Positions 39,077 through 49,799 of a stretch of 64,000 bases of DNA are shown here, piece by piece. The stretch's first letter is position 1, and every line of letters begins with the position of its first letter. Source of the stretch: Corydoras sp. C115 (taxonomy: Eukaryota; Chordata; Actinopteri; Siluriformes; Callichthyidae). The position numbers and the translations under genes are program-made. Below the pieces are notes generated by a model. It saw only the letters and a list, made by a program, of their open reading frames with translations, made no database searches and was not told the DNA's origin. The stretch is from positions 1,402,501-1,466,500 of the forward strand of contig JAFMOC010000003.1 in assembly GCA_019802505.1 (NCBI GenBank), read 5' to 3'.

Positions 39077-39550
39077 GGGCGGCACGGTGGCTTAGTGGTT
39101 AGCACGTTCGCCTCTCAGCACTAGGGATTCCCGGTTTGAATCCCCATTTGGGTGGAGTTTCCATGTTCTCCCCGTGTCCGCGTGGGTTTCCGCCAGGTTT
39201 CATGTTTCTCACAGTCCAAAAACATGGATCAAGTCAATTGAGTCCGCGTCTGTGGAGTGAGTGTTCCGCCAGGTTCTCTGGTCTTTCGCTCGAGACGTTT
39301 CCACAGTGGCAAAAACATGGATAAAGAAGATCAATGAATGAATCACTCCTAAAAAAATGTATTGCCCCATATAGTTGCCCCGTGTATATGTGTGCGTGTC
39401 TGTGTGAGTGTGTGCCCAGCGATAGATTGGCGCCCTGTCCTGGGTGTATCTGCCCAGCGACCGAAACGTTCTCCCCTGGATGGGCATGGGGAACCCCCCT
39501 GCGACCCTAATAAAGGACAAAGCGGAAGATAATGAATGATTAATGAATGA
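39077..39550 (+). repeat. tRNA-derived SINE, family A, rearranged with internal duplication
   Basis: The insertion is bounded by a 13-bp target duplication ATTTTCTGTAAAA at 39,064-39,076 and 39,551-39,563. Inside, the core around CACAGTCCAAAAACATGG appears twice (about 39,211 and again in altered form near 39,303), with a rearranged piece between, before the usual 3' end. Confidence 0.9.
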
Positions 39551-40806
39551 ATTTTCTGTAAAACTGAAATAGTTCTTAAGTATGCTCTATTTCTTAACCA
39601 GTGCAAAATATTTTAATGATAAACATTCTCAAATCTACAATCTCACCATTTGTAAACATTAAAAAAACTAGCACCCCACTGATAAGCACTGAATAGGTTT
39701 GCTTTATCTGTGACATGAGGAGGAGAAAGGTTACTGAGGTAAACTTCCTCAGAAATGTTTATATTCATAATTACATTATAAGCCTGTCAGTCACAAAACA
39801 CAAGCTGCAGATAATAACCCATTTGGATTACATTGTATAGCTGTTTTGAAGTCTAATTCAATACTGGGTCAACTGTGATTGATTGTGTCTTTAGTGAAAG
39901 ATGTAATAATAAAAGCCAGGCAGAAAAAATACCAGTTTCATTTTAAACTGGATTTATAACTCGAACGAAGAGAGTGAGGGGGATGTTGAGTAAAAAAGTA
40001 AGATTAACGAAGCAATACAATAAGATTTGCAGATCTTTCGTGGCCCAAACAGACTCTTATCTGTGTTTTTGTTGGCACCTTCATTTATGTAAAGTAATAT
40101 AACAGTTTACTTCCCCTATTCCTTAATTAAATGCATTTATTGCTTTAAAATTTTGGAACATCAGCCAAACAAAATCCCATCCCCCAAACTGCAAGTATGG
40201 ATATTGGGGTTAATATTTCAAAAACATATACTGAATACATTGGAAAGGTCTAGAAATGCACTTGAATAATGCCACAAAATGATCTTAGGCACAGCAACCC
40301 CCTTTTGTTAATTTATTAAGATTAAACTTTGAATACTGATCATACATTCATTCTTAGGTGTTTAAGATTCTTGTGTGATTTTGATTGTAAATAATTGTTG
40401 GCAAAAGATGGCCAGTCATGGTGAGTTATGGTGGGTTCTGTTAGAAGTTATATTTTGAGATATTACCTCATAACTGTATTTGTTTAATCCTTGACATGTA
40501 ACGAGACTTGTTGTGAATTTTCCATTTGTAATAAAATGTTTCATTTACAAAACAAATGACTGCTTTTTAACATAAACCGCAAAGTTTTCCATTACCATCA
40601 CTGTCTGCTAACTGATAATTAACATGCAAAGATTTTTTTAATTATATAGTTAATACATAAACTTTCAGACAATTTTCATCAACTTCTAAACAGACTTAGT
40701 AACATGAACACCGAAGAATGCTTAAACTTTTTCAGCTCTGACACTTGAATATCAGAATACTAGAAAGAAACTTGCACTGTTTTGCTTCTGCACTTTCTCT
40801 TCTAAA

Positions 40807-40998
40807 TCAAATTTCAGAAAGGGCCTGGACTGCGGTTCTCATCTCAGCGTCCGACACCATCACAACTTCTTGGGCATTTCTCTTCTCGGATGGAGATGCA
40901 GCTCGAACCGAGAAGCAGGTTAAAACATTTTTCTCTCTGTCATAGTTCCCCACACAGCGATGCACCTGACCTCGGATCAATCTGGGTAGCATCCGATC
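40807..40998 (-). CDS. spata22: spata22 coding exon 7 (terminal)
   Basis: Residues 300-362 and the TGA stop at 40,809-40,807. Contains LPRLIRGQVHRCVGNYD and FSVRAASPSEK, the best-conserved piece of the protein. A reverse-strand AATAAA lies about 490 bases past the stop (40,317-40,312). Confidence 0.95.
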   Translation of the reverse strand, partial: DRMLPRLIRGQVHRCVGNYDREKNVLTCFSVRAASPSEKRNAQEVVMVSDAEMRTAVQALSEI

Positions 40999-43900
40999 CT
41001 TTGGATAATACAAGAGGACAAAAATGGGCTGAGATGAAAAGTGGAGAGCTGTCTGAGCCTAAATTGATTAATTAGCCTAGGCAGCTAATTAATCAGTCAA
41101 TGCATCTTTATAGATTTTACACTCATCACATTGTGTGATTCATACAGTGTCATTAATCAAACTGTCCTTGTGACTGACACATTAAGCATTGTGTTTACAT
41201 TGATTATGTTTCAGCAGAAAAATAAGTACTAGCTAATAGAGAACACACGGTGGAATAGAAAACTGCCTCCAAATTATCGGCTTCGTTCAAACACTTTGAG
41301 CAGTGGTTTATCTCTCAGAAGAATTGGGTCTGGTGAAAAAGGGAAGAGTAGATTTCAAAATGCACACTAAGTGCCAAAAGTTTTAGAACACTACATTTTT
41401 TTAGGTTTTAATGATATTTATTCATTCATTCATTATCTTCGTTTATTTATAATTTTATATTTAAAGTTATTAAGGTAAACATGCAGAGGTCTATGTAAGA
41501 CATCCATCCATCCATTATCTTCCGCTTTATCCTCTATTAGGGTCGCGGTGGGGTTCCCCATGCCCATCCAGGGGAGAACGTCTCGGGCACTGGGCAGATA
41601 GACCCAGGACAGAGCGCCAATCCATCGCTGGGCACACACTAACTCACTCAGACACTCTCTATAGAATTCAATTGACTTGATCCATGTTTTTGGATTGTGG
41701 GAGGAAACCGGAGAACCCGGAGGACACCCACGCAGACACAGGGAGAACATGGAAACTCCACCCAGATGGGGATTCGAACCGGGAATCCCTAGCGCTGAGA
41801 GGCGAACGTGCTAACCACTAAGCCACCGTGCCGCCTAGTGATATTTACACAGTGTGAAATATAACACTGCTTGCAGATATGACAGCAGAACCCAATAATA
41901 GACCAGATGCTAGTGCATGAGGAACGACCTTTTCACTTATTAGACACCAAACATAAACCCTGTGGGATATACCAAATATTTTATATTGATTCATCTCTCC
42001 AGAAGACCTTCTTTCAGTCATTAGAAGTTTGCTAAATGTGCTGCTTGCCCACACGAGCATGTTTTTGATTTTACAATTTTAAAAGTGGCTTTCTTACTGC
42101 CACCGAATCTGTCAAACCTGCAGCTTTAAGTCTTCTCTGACAGTTGAAATGGAAATTGTTTATTTTGATCTCCATTAGGCTGTGCTCGAAGATGTGTTTA
42201 ACAATACATCTTTTGTCCACCAGATCTCTTCCTGTCAGAGTTGTTTTTAGTTTCCAAGTGCCTTTTGATGCTATAGAAAACAGTACTGACAGCATGGCTT
42301 TATTTGAAATTTCTTTATAGGACAGACCTACACTTCTACAGCTTAAATGATGACAGGACAAATCCTGGCCTAGAAGTTGTTGTTATTGGTTTTTTAACAC
42401 TGCTTTTTTTATTTTTCAACAGAGTGTTGGTAAATAATCAAACTAAAGTCTGGACAACTGTAGGAATTGTTTGTATCAACTTTCAAAGCTTAATAAGCTT
42501 AATACATGTGGTCAATATTTTGCCCTGAGGTGCACTTAACAGTATTACTTTTTGTTTTTCAATTAAGATGTTGTAACAGAACCTGACCTGTTAATGGAAA
42601 AAATGCCAGAAGGTATAAAATTCCTCATTTTGGAACTGCATGAGGTTTGATAATTCTTATGCCATTTATGATTTATTATTAATCTTAATTATTCATCTGT
42701 ACAAGTGCTCGGGTATCATAGTTTGTATTGCAAACGTAAGCAAATTATAAAAGCTTTGTAAATTGTTCCTGAATTACGGACATCTATATAGCATTGTGTG
42801 TAATTGCAAATTTTTCAAAAGGTACTATACTTACAGTTTCATAGAACACACATGGCACTGTATCCTTTCCGTCTCTTAATAAGAAATTTTTAGCACCATA
42901 TTTGCCAATCGTGACAGCAGAGTCCAACGTGCCTGTAATGAGACACACTGAATAAACAATTGAAATTTGAAAATAGGTTAAATTCAGCTCAACTCAAGCA
43001 GCAGAATGGACTTTATCACTTGAATCAACTAGCTAATCACTATTACTTACCAAAAATCTCAAACATCATAGGAACCTTGTCTTTGAATTGGCTCCAGTGC
43101 TTCATTCCTTCAATAACAGCAGTGAGAATTCGCAAGCTTGGCTTGTTGACTGCTGTTTCTTGTGTCACTGTTGATTTCTTCAATTGTAAATATTCACAAT
43201 AGATTAGTATGATAAAATTTTGCATTAGAAAATCACATTTAAAAACATTTCTTTAACACATACAACACCAAAATTCAATCATAAATGTACGTTTATATTT
43301 TAAACCAATGACCTAATTTTTCTGTCTTTGGTTTCAAATAATTGCTATGGACAAAAAAAGACGAATAAATTTAGTACTAAGTTAAAAAACAAAAAGCAGT
43401 GAAAGCAAAATGCAGTGTACAGCTATAGTGTTATTCTATAGCTTAATTATCCATGTACTTGACAAGCTTGTTTTAATTTATGTGTTTTACATAGACCATT
43501 GGCGCCCTGTCCTGGGTGTATCTCCCCAGCGCCCGAAACGTTCTCCCCTGGATGGGCATGGGGAACACCCCCCGCGACCCTAATATAGGATAAAGCGGAA
43601 GATAATGGATGGATGGATGGATGTCTTACATAGACCTCTGCATGTTTACCTTAATAACTTTAAATATAAAATTCATTTTCTGTAAAAAAAAAAAAAACTA
43701 AGGATTGCACTAAAAGATTACATTGTAAAGTTTTTTGTGCTGTAATAATATATTTTGACTCTTTTTGGCCTTTCCTTACAGCAAGAGTGTCTTGGGATTG
43801 ATTCATTGCCAGATGGACATAGCCTCTTTCTGTAGTTTGTATGTTCTCCCTGTGCCTATGTGGGTTTTATTTGTGGGTAAAATGTTCATCTGCCCTGAGG

Positions 43901-46554
43901 TGAACTGAAAACTTGGTCAGGGTGTTTTCCTGCTTCTCACTCTATGAGATCTAAGACAGACTTCAAACGTATTTTTTTAAAAATGTAGTTTCACCTGGGT
44001 GTTAAAAATACCACAAGCTAATTACATTTTGTTTACAGGCAGCACAGCCATGTGGTGAGTATAGAGCAGTAACCTCACAGCAAGACTCTAGATTCGATTG
44101 TGAGGACAGGGTCATGCTGTGTGGAGTTAGCATGTTTTCAAAGTCCAAAAACAAAAATAAGTCATGTGATCTGGAGAACCTGCACTACTGATGTGGTTGT
44201 TCTGGTGGACTCGTGACTTACTCGGAGGGGTGTTACCAAAATGTAATCTAAAAAGTCACATTATTCTAATTTGGAAAAGTAGCATACAAAATGAATTTAC
44301 AAACTAAAACAGTCAACAATGGCGGCACGGTGGCTTAGTGGTTAGCACGTTCGCCTCTCAGCGCTAGGGATTCCCGGTTTGAATCCCCATCTATGTGGAG
44401 TTTCCATGTTCTCCCCGTGTCCATGTGGGTTTCCTCCGGGTTCTCCGGTTTCCACCCACAGTCCAAAAACATGGATCAAGTCAATTGAATTCTGCAAATT
44501 GCCCTATATAGAGTGTGTCTGTGTGAGTGAGTGTGTGCCCAGCAATGGATTGGCACCCTGTCCTGGGTGTATCTGCCCAGCGCCCAAAACGTTCTCCCCT
44601 AGATGCCCCCCCCCCGCGACCCTAGTAGAGGATAAAAGTGGAAGATAATGGATGGATGGATTCCAACATGGCCCCATATAGTGTGTCTGTGTGAGTGGGT
44701 GTGTGCCCAGCGATAGATTGGCGCCCTGTCCTGGGTCTATCTGCCCAGCGCCCGAGACGTTCTCACCTGGATGGGCATGGGGAACCCCACTGCGACACTA
44801 ATAGAGGAGAAATCGGAAGATAATGAATGAATGAATAATATCTAATTACCATTTGACTTATATTTGCATTTTCTCATTCATATTACCCAGAATGCAGTTT
44901 AAGACGTGTGTCATGAATTAGCTGTGTGTCATTAAATAGTTGGACACCTTCTACCCATATGATGGTCCATTACCTGCTGCTGTGGATTGCTTTTACTTTT
45001 TGTTATACCAAATGTGTCTTCGACCCACGCTGCGCCTCCTGTGACTCCCACAGACTTGAACTTCCACTGGGAGCTTTGGCTCCGAGCCGCAAGTTTTTGG
45101 TTGCATGCATTCGGATGTGACGGGGTCGGAGGGGTGTTCTTGCTGTTCTGCTGCTGGCTGAGTTGCCTGCCAGTATAAGGATTATTCTGAAACTGAGTGG
45201 CTCCACTCCCACCTGGGAATTCACTCTGCCTGAAGCCTTGCATTGTTGCCATGGAATTCTGTTTGCCTTGAGGTTTCTGTGGTCCTGTCTGTGACCTGAA
45301 AAGTACAAAATCCTTATAAAGCACTGGAGAAGGAAAATTCTGAACTGACATCTTTTTCCATTTCATATTTTCATCTTTTAGGATAAATTAAAAACAGCCA
45401 TAACACAAATTTTAATATTTAATATATGACACCAGCAACAGATTGGCACACTGTCCTGGGTGTATCTGCCCAGAGCCGAAACGTTCTTCCCTGGGTGGGC
45501 ATGGGGAACCCCCCCCCCCCCCCCCCCGCGCGACCCTAATATAGGATAGGATAAAACGGAAGATAATGTATGGAATATATGACACATACAATAAGGATTA
45601 TCAATGACATCACATGTGCTCTTGTTTATTTATGCTGTCTTTCTATCAATTATCTTATCAGTAGCTGCTTTAATGGCCCATCAAAATGCGATCTTAGAAA
45701 TTTTGACTGAAGTCTTTTCCATTGCAATAAAGAAAAAAGCATCTAGTTCTGCAAATGAAAATGCCTTGTTGATGATAAAGGTCATAAGAGATCAACTAGA
45801 AATGCTACTTGGTTAAATACAGCTGTGGTGAGCAGAAAAACTTTTTAGAATGTACAACACATTACTCACTCTCAATAAGTGTTTTTGCTGTAAAATTCTG
45901 ATTTTCTAAAAAGTGACAAGAAGCAGTCAGTGTATACCAGAGGACATACCCCTAAACAGTAGGTATGATGTAGTAGGAGTGAATAGAAACCGACAGAAAA
46001 TATTTTCTCAATTTATGGCATTAAAAGTGTTTTTTTTATTTCATCTGTTTAGATTTCGCTTAATCCTCTACAATTTCCATTGTTCCCAATGACATTTGTT
46101 CACCTCAAATAGGAATCAAAACCAGGGACCTTTTTTTGAAGAGGTGTGGAGAGTTAACAGCTGCACCACCATACAGTGCAAAGTAATTAAACACCATATG
46201 GATACCATAACTTTACATCCTCATGAGTTTACTTATTTTCTTGCATTTTCTTCAAACAACAAAGTTGAACTAGTAATTAAAGCTAGATCTGTTTATTAAA
46301 TCATTCCCTTTACACTAATGTATTAATATACCAAGGCTTATTTTGTGGCTGGGGTATAGAGATATATCTTCTTTCTGCAAAACCAGGTAGAGCAGAGGGC
46401 CAAGTGTTGGCCTGCTGAGCTTGGGAATTAGGGCTGCTTTGTGGGCTCCATTGATTTCTTTGAGCTAGAGGCACCCAGTGTGTCGATACCGGTTCATTTC
46501 CTCCACTATCTGTGAAAGCAGCATGATAAACAACTTGTCACTCTGTGTGTATTT

Positions 46555-46602
<48 letters not shown>

Positions 46603-46627
46603 GTGTGTGTATATATATATATATGTA

Positions 46628-46661
<34 letters not shown>

Positions 46662-48585
46662 ACACTTCAATACATACCAGATGGATAAGATGCTGGAATG
46701 GAAACCATGTCATTGAACTCACTGCTAGAGCACATTTCACTCTCAGAGGGATTGGAGGTCTGGGGCAATCTGCTCCTCTTCCTTTGATTAAACAGTGGAA
46801 CCGACAGACACCCTGCACCACATAATGTGATCACCTTTGAAGTGATTCCAAGTCAAGTATTGACACAAACACGATAGTTGTGCTTTTGTTTGCAGTTGGA
46901 AAAAATTGTAACACTCATGTTTTACTAAGTTTTGTAAAGTTAGAAAGATCTTAAATAGTATGTATAAAACATATGTTTTAGATGACAATGATGATTAACT
47001 AACACTAAATTGTCCAACACATTGAATATGGGGTCAATGGTTTAATGGTGACCTTAATATGATTGCAAGACAGGATTGAGGGGTCACCGTATCATGTGTG
47101 TATGTGAATTGTGAATTTGTGATCTGTGAATTTCCCCATTGTGGGACAAATAAAGGTTTATCTTATCTTATATTACCATGAACACACTTTTACTATGCAT
47201 TAGAGGAACTTATCAGTGTGGGCACATACACTATCCATCCATCCATTATCTTTCACTTTATCCTCTACTAGGGTCGAGGGGGTTTCCCCATGCCCATCCA
47301 GGACAGGGCGCTTCAGGCGCTGGGCAGATACACCCAGGACAGGGCGCCAATCTATAGCTGGGCACACACTCATTCACAAAAACACACTCAATATGGGTCA
47401 ATTTGGAGAATTTAATTGACCTTGATCCATGTTTTTGGACTGTTGGAGGAAACTGGAGAACCCGGAGGAAACCCACAGACACAGGGAGAACATGGAAACT
47501 CCACCCAGATTTGGATTCGAACCGGGAATCCCCAGCGCTGAGAGGCGGACATGCTAACCACTAAGCCACCGTGCCGCAGGCACATAGACTATATGGACAA
47601 AAGTATTGGAACACTTTTTACTTAGGACACTTACAGGTCCTAATGGGGTTGTATTGTACGTTGCCCCCCTTGCTGCCATTATCTTGCTGCCAACATCCCT
47701 GGAGCAATGAGGGTTAAGGGTCTTGCTCAAGGACCCACATTGGTAACTTCAGTGGACCTAGGATTTGAACCCCTAACCTTCAGAGTGATAGCCCAACACC
47801 CTAACCACTGAGCTACCACGCCCACGCCTAGAGCATTTAATTTACCTTGAATCCATGTTTGTTTTTACAGTGGGAGGAAACCGGAGAACACAGAGAATCC
47901 ACACGGACATAGGAAGAACATGGAAACTTCACCCAGTTGCGGATTTGAACCTGGATCCCCTACGCTGAGAGGTGATGGTACTAACCACTAAGCCACTGTC
48001 ACCCCTTTTAACAAACTGTCTGTACATATTTGGAAGCATACAACTGACATACACCTGTGGAAACCAAGTAGATCTCCTTGCACGTTCGCCTCTCAGCACT
48101 AGGGATTCCCGGTTTGAATCCCAATCTGGGTGCAGTTTCCATGTTCTCCCCATGGCTTTCCTCCGGGTTTCATCACACAGTCCAAAAACATGGAACAAGG
48201 TCAATTGGATTTTCCAAATTGCCCCATATAGAGTGTGCCTGTGTGAGTGAATGTGTGCACAGCGATGGCTTGGCGCCATGTCCTGGGTCTATCTGCCCAG
48301 CGCCCGAAACGTTCTCCCCTGGATGGGCAATGGGAACCCCACCGCGACCCTAATAGAGGATAAAGCAGAAGATAATGGATGGATGGTATACATCTTTTTA
48401 TGTTTAACTCAGAATAAGTTTTATTCTTCAGTTAACCTTCTCTTCAGGTCAGTTATTGATATTTTTACACACATTTATAGTTTTTAAAGGGTCGAAATGG
48501 AAAATAAAGAGGCTTGTAAAAAAATGATTGTATTTGTACCTAGCCTACCTGCTGTGGGTCTTTTGGAGTTCTCATTTCTCCACAT
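40807..48585 (-). CDS. spata22: SPATA22, meiotic recombination protein (complete, 7 coding exons)
   Basis: Meiosis-specific nuclear protein that works with MEIOB and RPA on single-stranded DNA at recombination sites (known for the mouse and human protein). Coding exons in transcript order: 48,585-48,549; 46,812-46,678; 46,509-46,332; 45,295-44,974; 43,177-43,051; 42,932-42,835; 40,998-40,807. Phases run 1, 1, 2, 0, 1, 0; total 1,089 bases, 362 aa (human about 363). The N-terminus has NENSKRPTAGCL and VPLFNQRKR, matching the remembered human NENSARSTAGCLPVPLFNQKKR. Residues ~58-224 are Gln/Ser/Pro-rich and probably disordered. Residues ~230-362 are the OB-fold-like C-terminal domain, with LRILTAVIEGMKHW, TLDSAVTIG, FLLRDGK, PCVFYE, LPRLIRG and VHRCVGNYD. 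Introns hold many SINEs, a decayed Tc1 copy and microsatellites. A non-coding first exon is possible: a donor-like site lies at 48,779-48,780 on this strand. Confidence 0.94.
41364..42540 (-). pseudogene. decayed Tc1-like transposon, split by a SINE
   Basis: Reverse-strand frames at about 42,361-42,071 and 42,060-41,845 keep fragments of a Tc1 transposase: GLSYKEISNK (helix-turn-helix entry), RRLKAAGL, VAVRKPLL, then SGEMNQYKIFG and HRVYVW around the first catalytic region. A terminal-repeat-like AAGTGCCAAAAGTTTTAGAA is at about 41,370. The catalytic regions are broken, and a SINE with its own target duplication is inserted at 41,421-41,838. It lies in the last intron of spata22. Confidence 0.7.
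41421..41838 (-). repeat. tRNA-derived SINE, family A, with extra 3' flank
   Basis: Full-length copy with its head at 41,838, bounded by TGATATTTA at 41,412-41,420 and 41,839-41,847. Between the usual GGATGGATG tail and the target duplication it carries about 80 extra bases (41,421-41,501). About 50 of these (roughly 41,452-41,501) match, inverted, the unique sequence right after the SINE at 43,498-43,625. Confidence 0.88.
42835..42932 (-). CDS. spata22: spata22 coding exon 6
   Basis: Residues 267-299, with TLDSAVTIG, FLLRDGK and PCVFYE. Acceptor tctcattacag; donor AAACT|gtaagt. Confidence 0.95.
43051..43177 (-). CDS. spata22: spata22 coding exon 5
   Basis: Residues 225-266 and one base of Gly267; start of the OB-fold-like domain (SLRILTAVIEGMKHW). 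The acceptor aattgaag lacks a strong pyrimidine tract but is the site that keeps frame; the donor is TTTTTG|gtaagt. Confidence 0.88.
43498..43625 (+). repeat. tRNA-derived SINE, family A (5'-truncated)
   Basis: 3' part only, from TTGGCGCCCTGTCCTGGGTG to the GGATGGATGGATG tail. It is bounded by TTACATAGACC at 43,487-43,497 and 43,626-43,636, so it inserted in truncated form. Confidence 0.9.
43773..44160 (+). repeat. two old SINE fragments related to family A
   Basis: Pieces with TTTGTATGTTCTCCCTGTGC (about 43,838) and, separately, a head-like AACCTCACAGCAAGACTC followed by GTGTGGAGTTAGCATGTTTT (44,070-44,142). Strongly diverged. Confidence 0.5.
44321..44837 (+). repeat. tRNA-derived SINE, family A: full copy plus 5'-truncated copy in tandem
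   Basis: A full-length copy (44,321-44,661) ends in GGATGGATGGA. After nine bases a second copy starts inside the element at GCCCCATATAG (44,671) and runs to TAATGAATGAATGAA (44,837). Confidence 0.9.
44974..45295 (-). CDS. spata22: spata22 coding exon 4
   Basis: Residues 117-224: Gln/Asn/Ser-rich linker ending in SNPQQQ. Acceptor gtacttttcag; donor CAGCAG|gtaatgg. Confidence 0.93.
45433..45573 (+). repeat. tRNA-derived SINE, family A (5'-truncated)
   Basis: 3' part with an expanded C run of about 21 bases. The target duplication AATATATGACAC is at 45,421-45,432 and 45,574-45,585. Confidence 0.92.
46332..46509 (-). CDS. spata22: spata22 coding exon 3
   Basis: Residues 58-116 plus two bases of Trp117: a Trp/Pro/Gln-rich low-complexity region. 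Acceptor ctgctttcacag; donor CCTTG|gtatat gives phase 2, which exon 4 completes. Confidence 0.88.
46558..46660. repeat. (TA)n and (GT)n microsatellites
   Basis: A TA tract, then mixed GTGT/TATA, then about 13 GT units, inside the spata22 intron next to exon 2. Confidence 0.95.
46678..46812 (-). CDS. spata22: spata22 coding exon 2
   Basis: Residues 13-57: the VPLFNQRKR stretch followed by a Ser/Glu-rich segment. Acceptor tgtggtgcag, donor TCTG|gtatgt. A (GT)n/(TA)n microsatellite lies only a few bases inside the following intron (46,558-46,660). Confidence 0.93.
47117..47175 (+). repeat. 3' tail of a non-LTR retroelement
   Basis: AATTTCCCCATTGTGGGACA followed by AATAAAGGTTTATCTTATC, a typical fish LINE/SINE 3' end with short tandem repeats. 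A reverse copy is at 60,340-60,398. Confidence 0.6.
47233..47577 (-). repeat. tRNA-derived SINE, family A (full length)
   Basis: Head at 47,577 and tail ATCCATCCATCC at 47,233. Imperfect target duplication GGCACATACACTAT (about 47,221) and GGCACATAGACTAT (about 47,579). Confidence 0.9.
47585..47650. mobile_element. terminal fragment of a DNA transposon
   Basis: ACTATATGGACAAAAGTATT resembles terminal repeats of fish Tc1-type MITEs. Only one end was seen; the body is missing or replaced by the family C SINE at 47,690. Confidence 0.4.
47690..47826 (-). repeat. tRNA-derived SINE, family C (partial)
   Basis: CAACATCCCTGGAGCAATGA, GGGTTAAGGGTCTTGCTCAA, GGATTTGAACCCCTAACCTT and the head ACTGAGCTACCACG. 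Confidence 0.85.
47829..48005 (-). repeat. tRNA-derived SINE, family A (5' half)
   Basis: Reverse copy with the head near 48,005 (AGTGGCTTAGTGGTTAGTAC reading leftward) to the GATTCAAGGTAAATT segment. The 3' half is absent. Confidence 0.8.
48079..48387 (+). repeat. tRNA-derived SINE, family A (first ~25 bases missing)
   Basis: Starts at GCACGTTCGCCTCTCAGCAC, so box A is lost; box B GGTTTGAATCC and the rest follow to GGATGGATGG. Confidence 0.88.
48549..48585 (-). CDS. spata22: spata22 coding exon 1
   Basis: Start codon at 48,585-48,583; encodes M-W-R-N-E-N-S-K-R-P-T-A and the first base of Gly13. Donor CAGCAG|gtaggc. Too short to stand out as an open frame; chosen because the residues and the phase fit the next exon. 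Confidence 0.88.
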
Positions 48586-48769
48586 TTGGCAGCCTTTTTT
48601 TCTTGATGGTTTTTGGGAGAACAGCTATAAACCTAATAAAAGTACAATCGTTTGATATGATGAAAGTAATAGCGACAATACTTACGCTACGATCAATTAA
48701 TCAGCTGCGGTTTTACCTTCAGAAGAAAACTATCGACTGAAATATTTAAGCGTCAGTGACAAGTTTTGG

Positions 48770-49080
48770 TAAAACCTTACCTCAGAGTGCTTTATTATTA
48801 AACTTAGACATAAACTGTATAAATATTATAACTCACTGACAGAAAACATTCGGAAAAACTAGTGATGCATTAACTAGGCGTTAAAACATCACAGTATAAC
48901 AGGGCAGCGCGAGGCAAGTGTACACGAGGCTGTGACGGGGGCGTCCCAAACAGCAGGCTAAACACTAAAGAAGGCACATAGGTATTAAATACTGTTGTGG
49001 CGTTCTGATTTTCGCGCCCTACCGAGTTCGACACTCTGCAGATTGAAACGCAGCGCATTTACGCGGGAAACGGTATGGTA
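48770..49080 (-). promoter_or_regulatory. probable spata22 promoter/5' region
   Basis: A locally GC- and CpG-richer block (for example CAGCGCGAGGC, GACGGGGGCGTC, TTACGCGGGAAACG) about 300-500 bases upstream of the start codon, unlike the AT-rich surroundings. A donor-like CTGAG|gtaaggt reads leftward at 48,785-48,775. No TATA box stands out. Confidence 0.4.
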
Positions 49081-49480
49081 GTAAACCCTTAACACTATAC
49101 GACACAGTAACGCGAAATATAAACAATTGTGTTTCTAAACGGTTTTCAGTGAATACATTTACGACGTACTTAAGTGTTGTTAATTTTCAAGAATAAAGTT
49201 TTTAACGCCGGTATAAGGTAAAAGATTTGAAATTGAAATTCCGAAAAAGGGATTGAAAGAGGCAATGTCAGAGGAATGAACTAATAAAAAACAATCCAAA
49301 ATTTTAGCAATTCATTTCATCGTTAGTCTGTTTCATGTATTTATATACAGTTGCAATCAGAAATATTCAAACCCCCCCCCCCAAAAAAAAAGATTTTAAG
49401 GATTTATCAATATAAGTTTTTTCAAATAGCAAGATTCTGCTTTGGATGACTTCTTTATGAGTTAAGTGATACATAAAATT

Positions 49481-49799
49481 CATTCATTCATTATCTCCCG
49501 CTTTATCCTCTATTAGGGTCGCGGTTGGGTTCCCCATGCCCATCCAGGGGAGAACGTCTCGGGCGCTGGGCAGACAGACCCAGGACAGAGCGCCAATCCA
49601 TCGCTAGGCACACACTCACTCACACAGACACACTCTATATAGGGCAATTTTTTTTTGAGAATTCAATTGACTTAATCCATGTTTTTGGACTGTGGGAGGA
49701 AACCGGAGAACCCGGAGGAAACCCACGCCGACACAGGGAGAACATGGAAACTCCACCCAGATGGGGATTCGAACCGGGAATCCCTAGCGCTGCGAGGCA
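49481..49799 (-). repeat. tRNA-derived SINE, family A (head truncated)
   Basis: Core blocks well preserved. It stops at the GCGCTGCGAGGC part of the head, with ATACATAAA on both sides (near 49,469 and 49,800) as a likely target duplication. Confidence 0.88.

Noticed and set aside
44932..45366. 144-codon minus-strand frame as an intact gene
   Set aside because: Only 45,295-44,974 is coding (spata22 exon 4); the ends read into introns.
46465..46825. Overlapping open frames on both strands
   Set aside because: They run through TA/GT microsatellites. Only the pieces belonging to spata22 exons 2 and 3, in other frames, are real.
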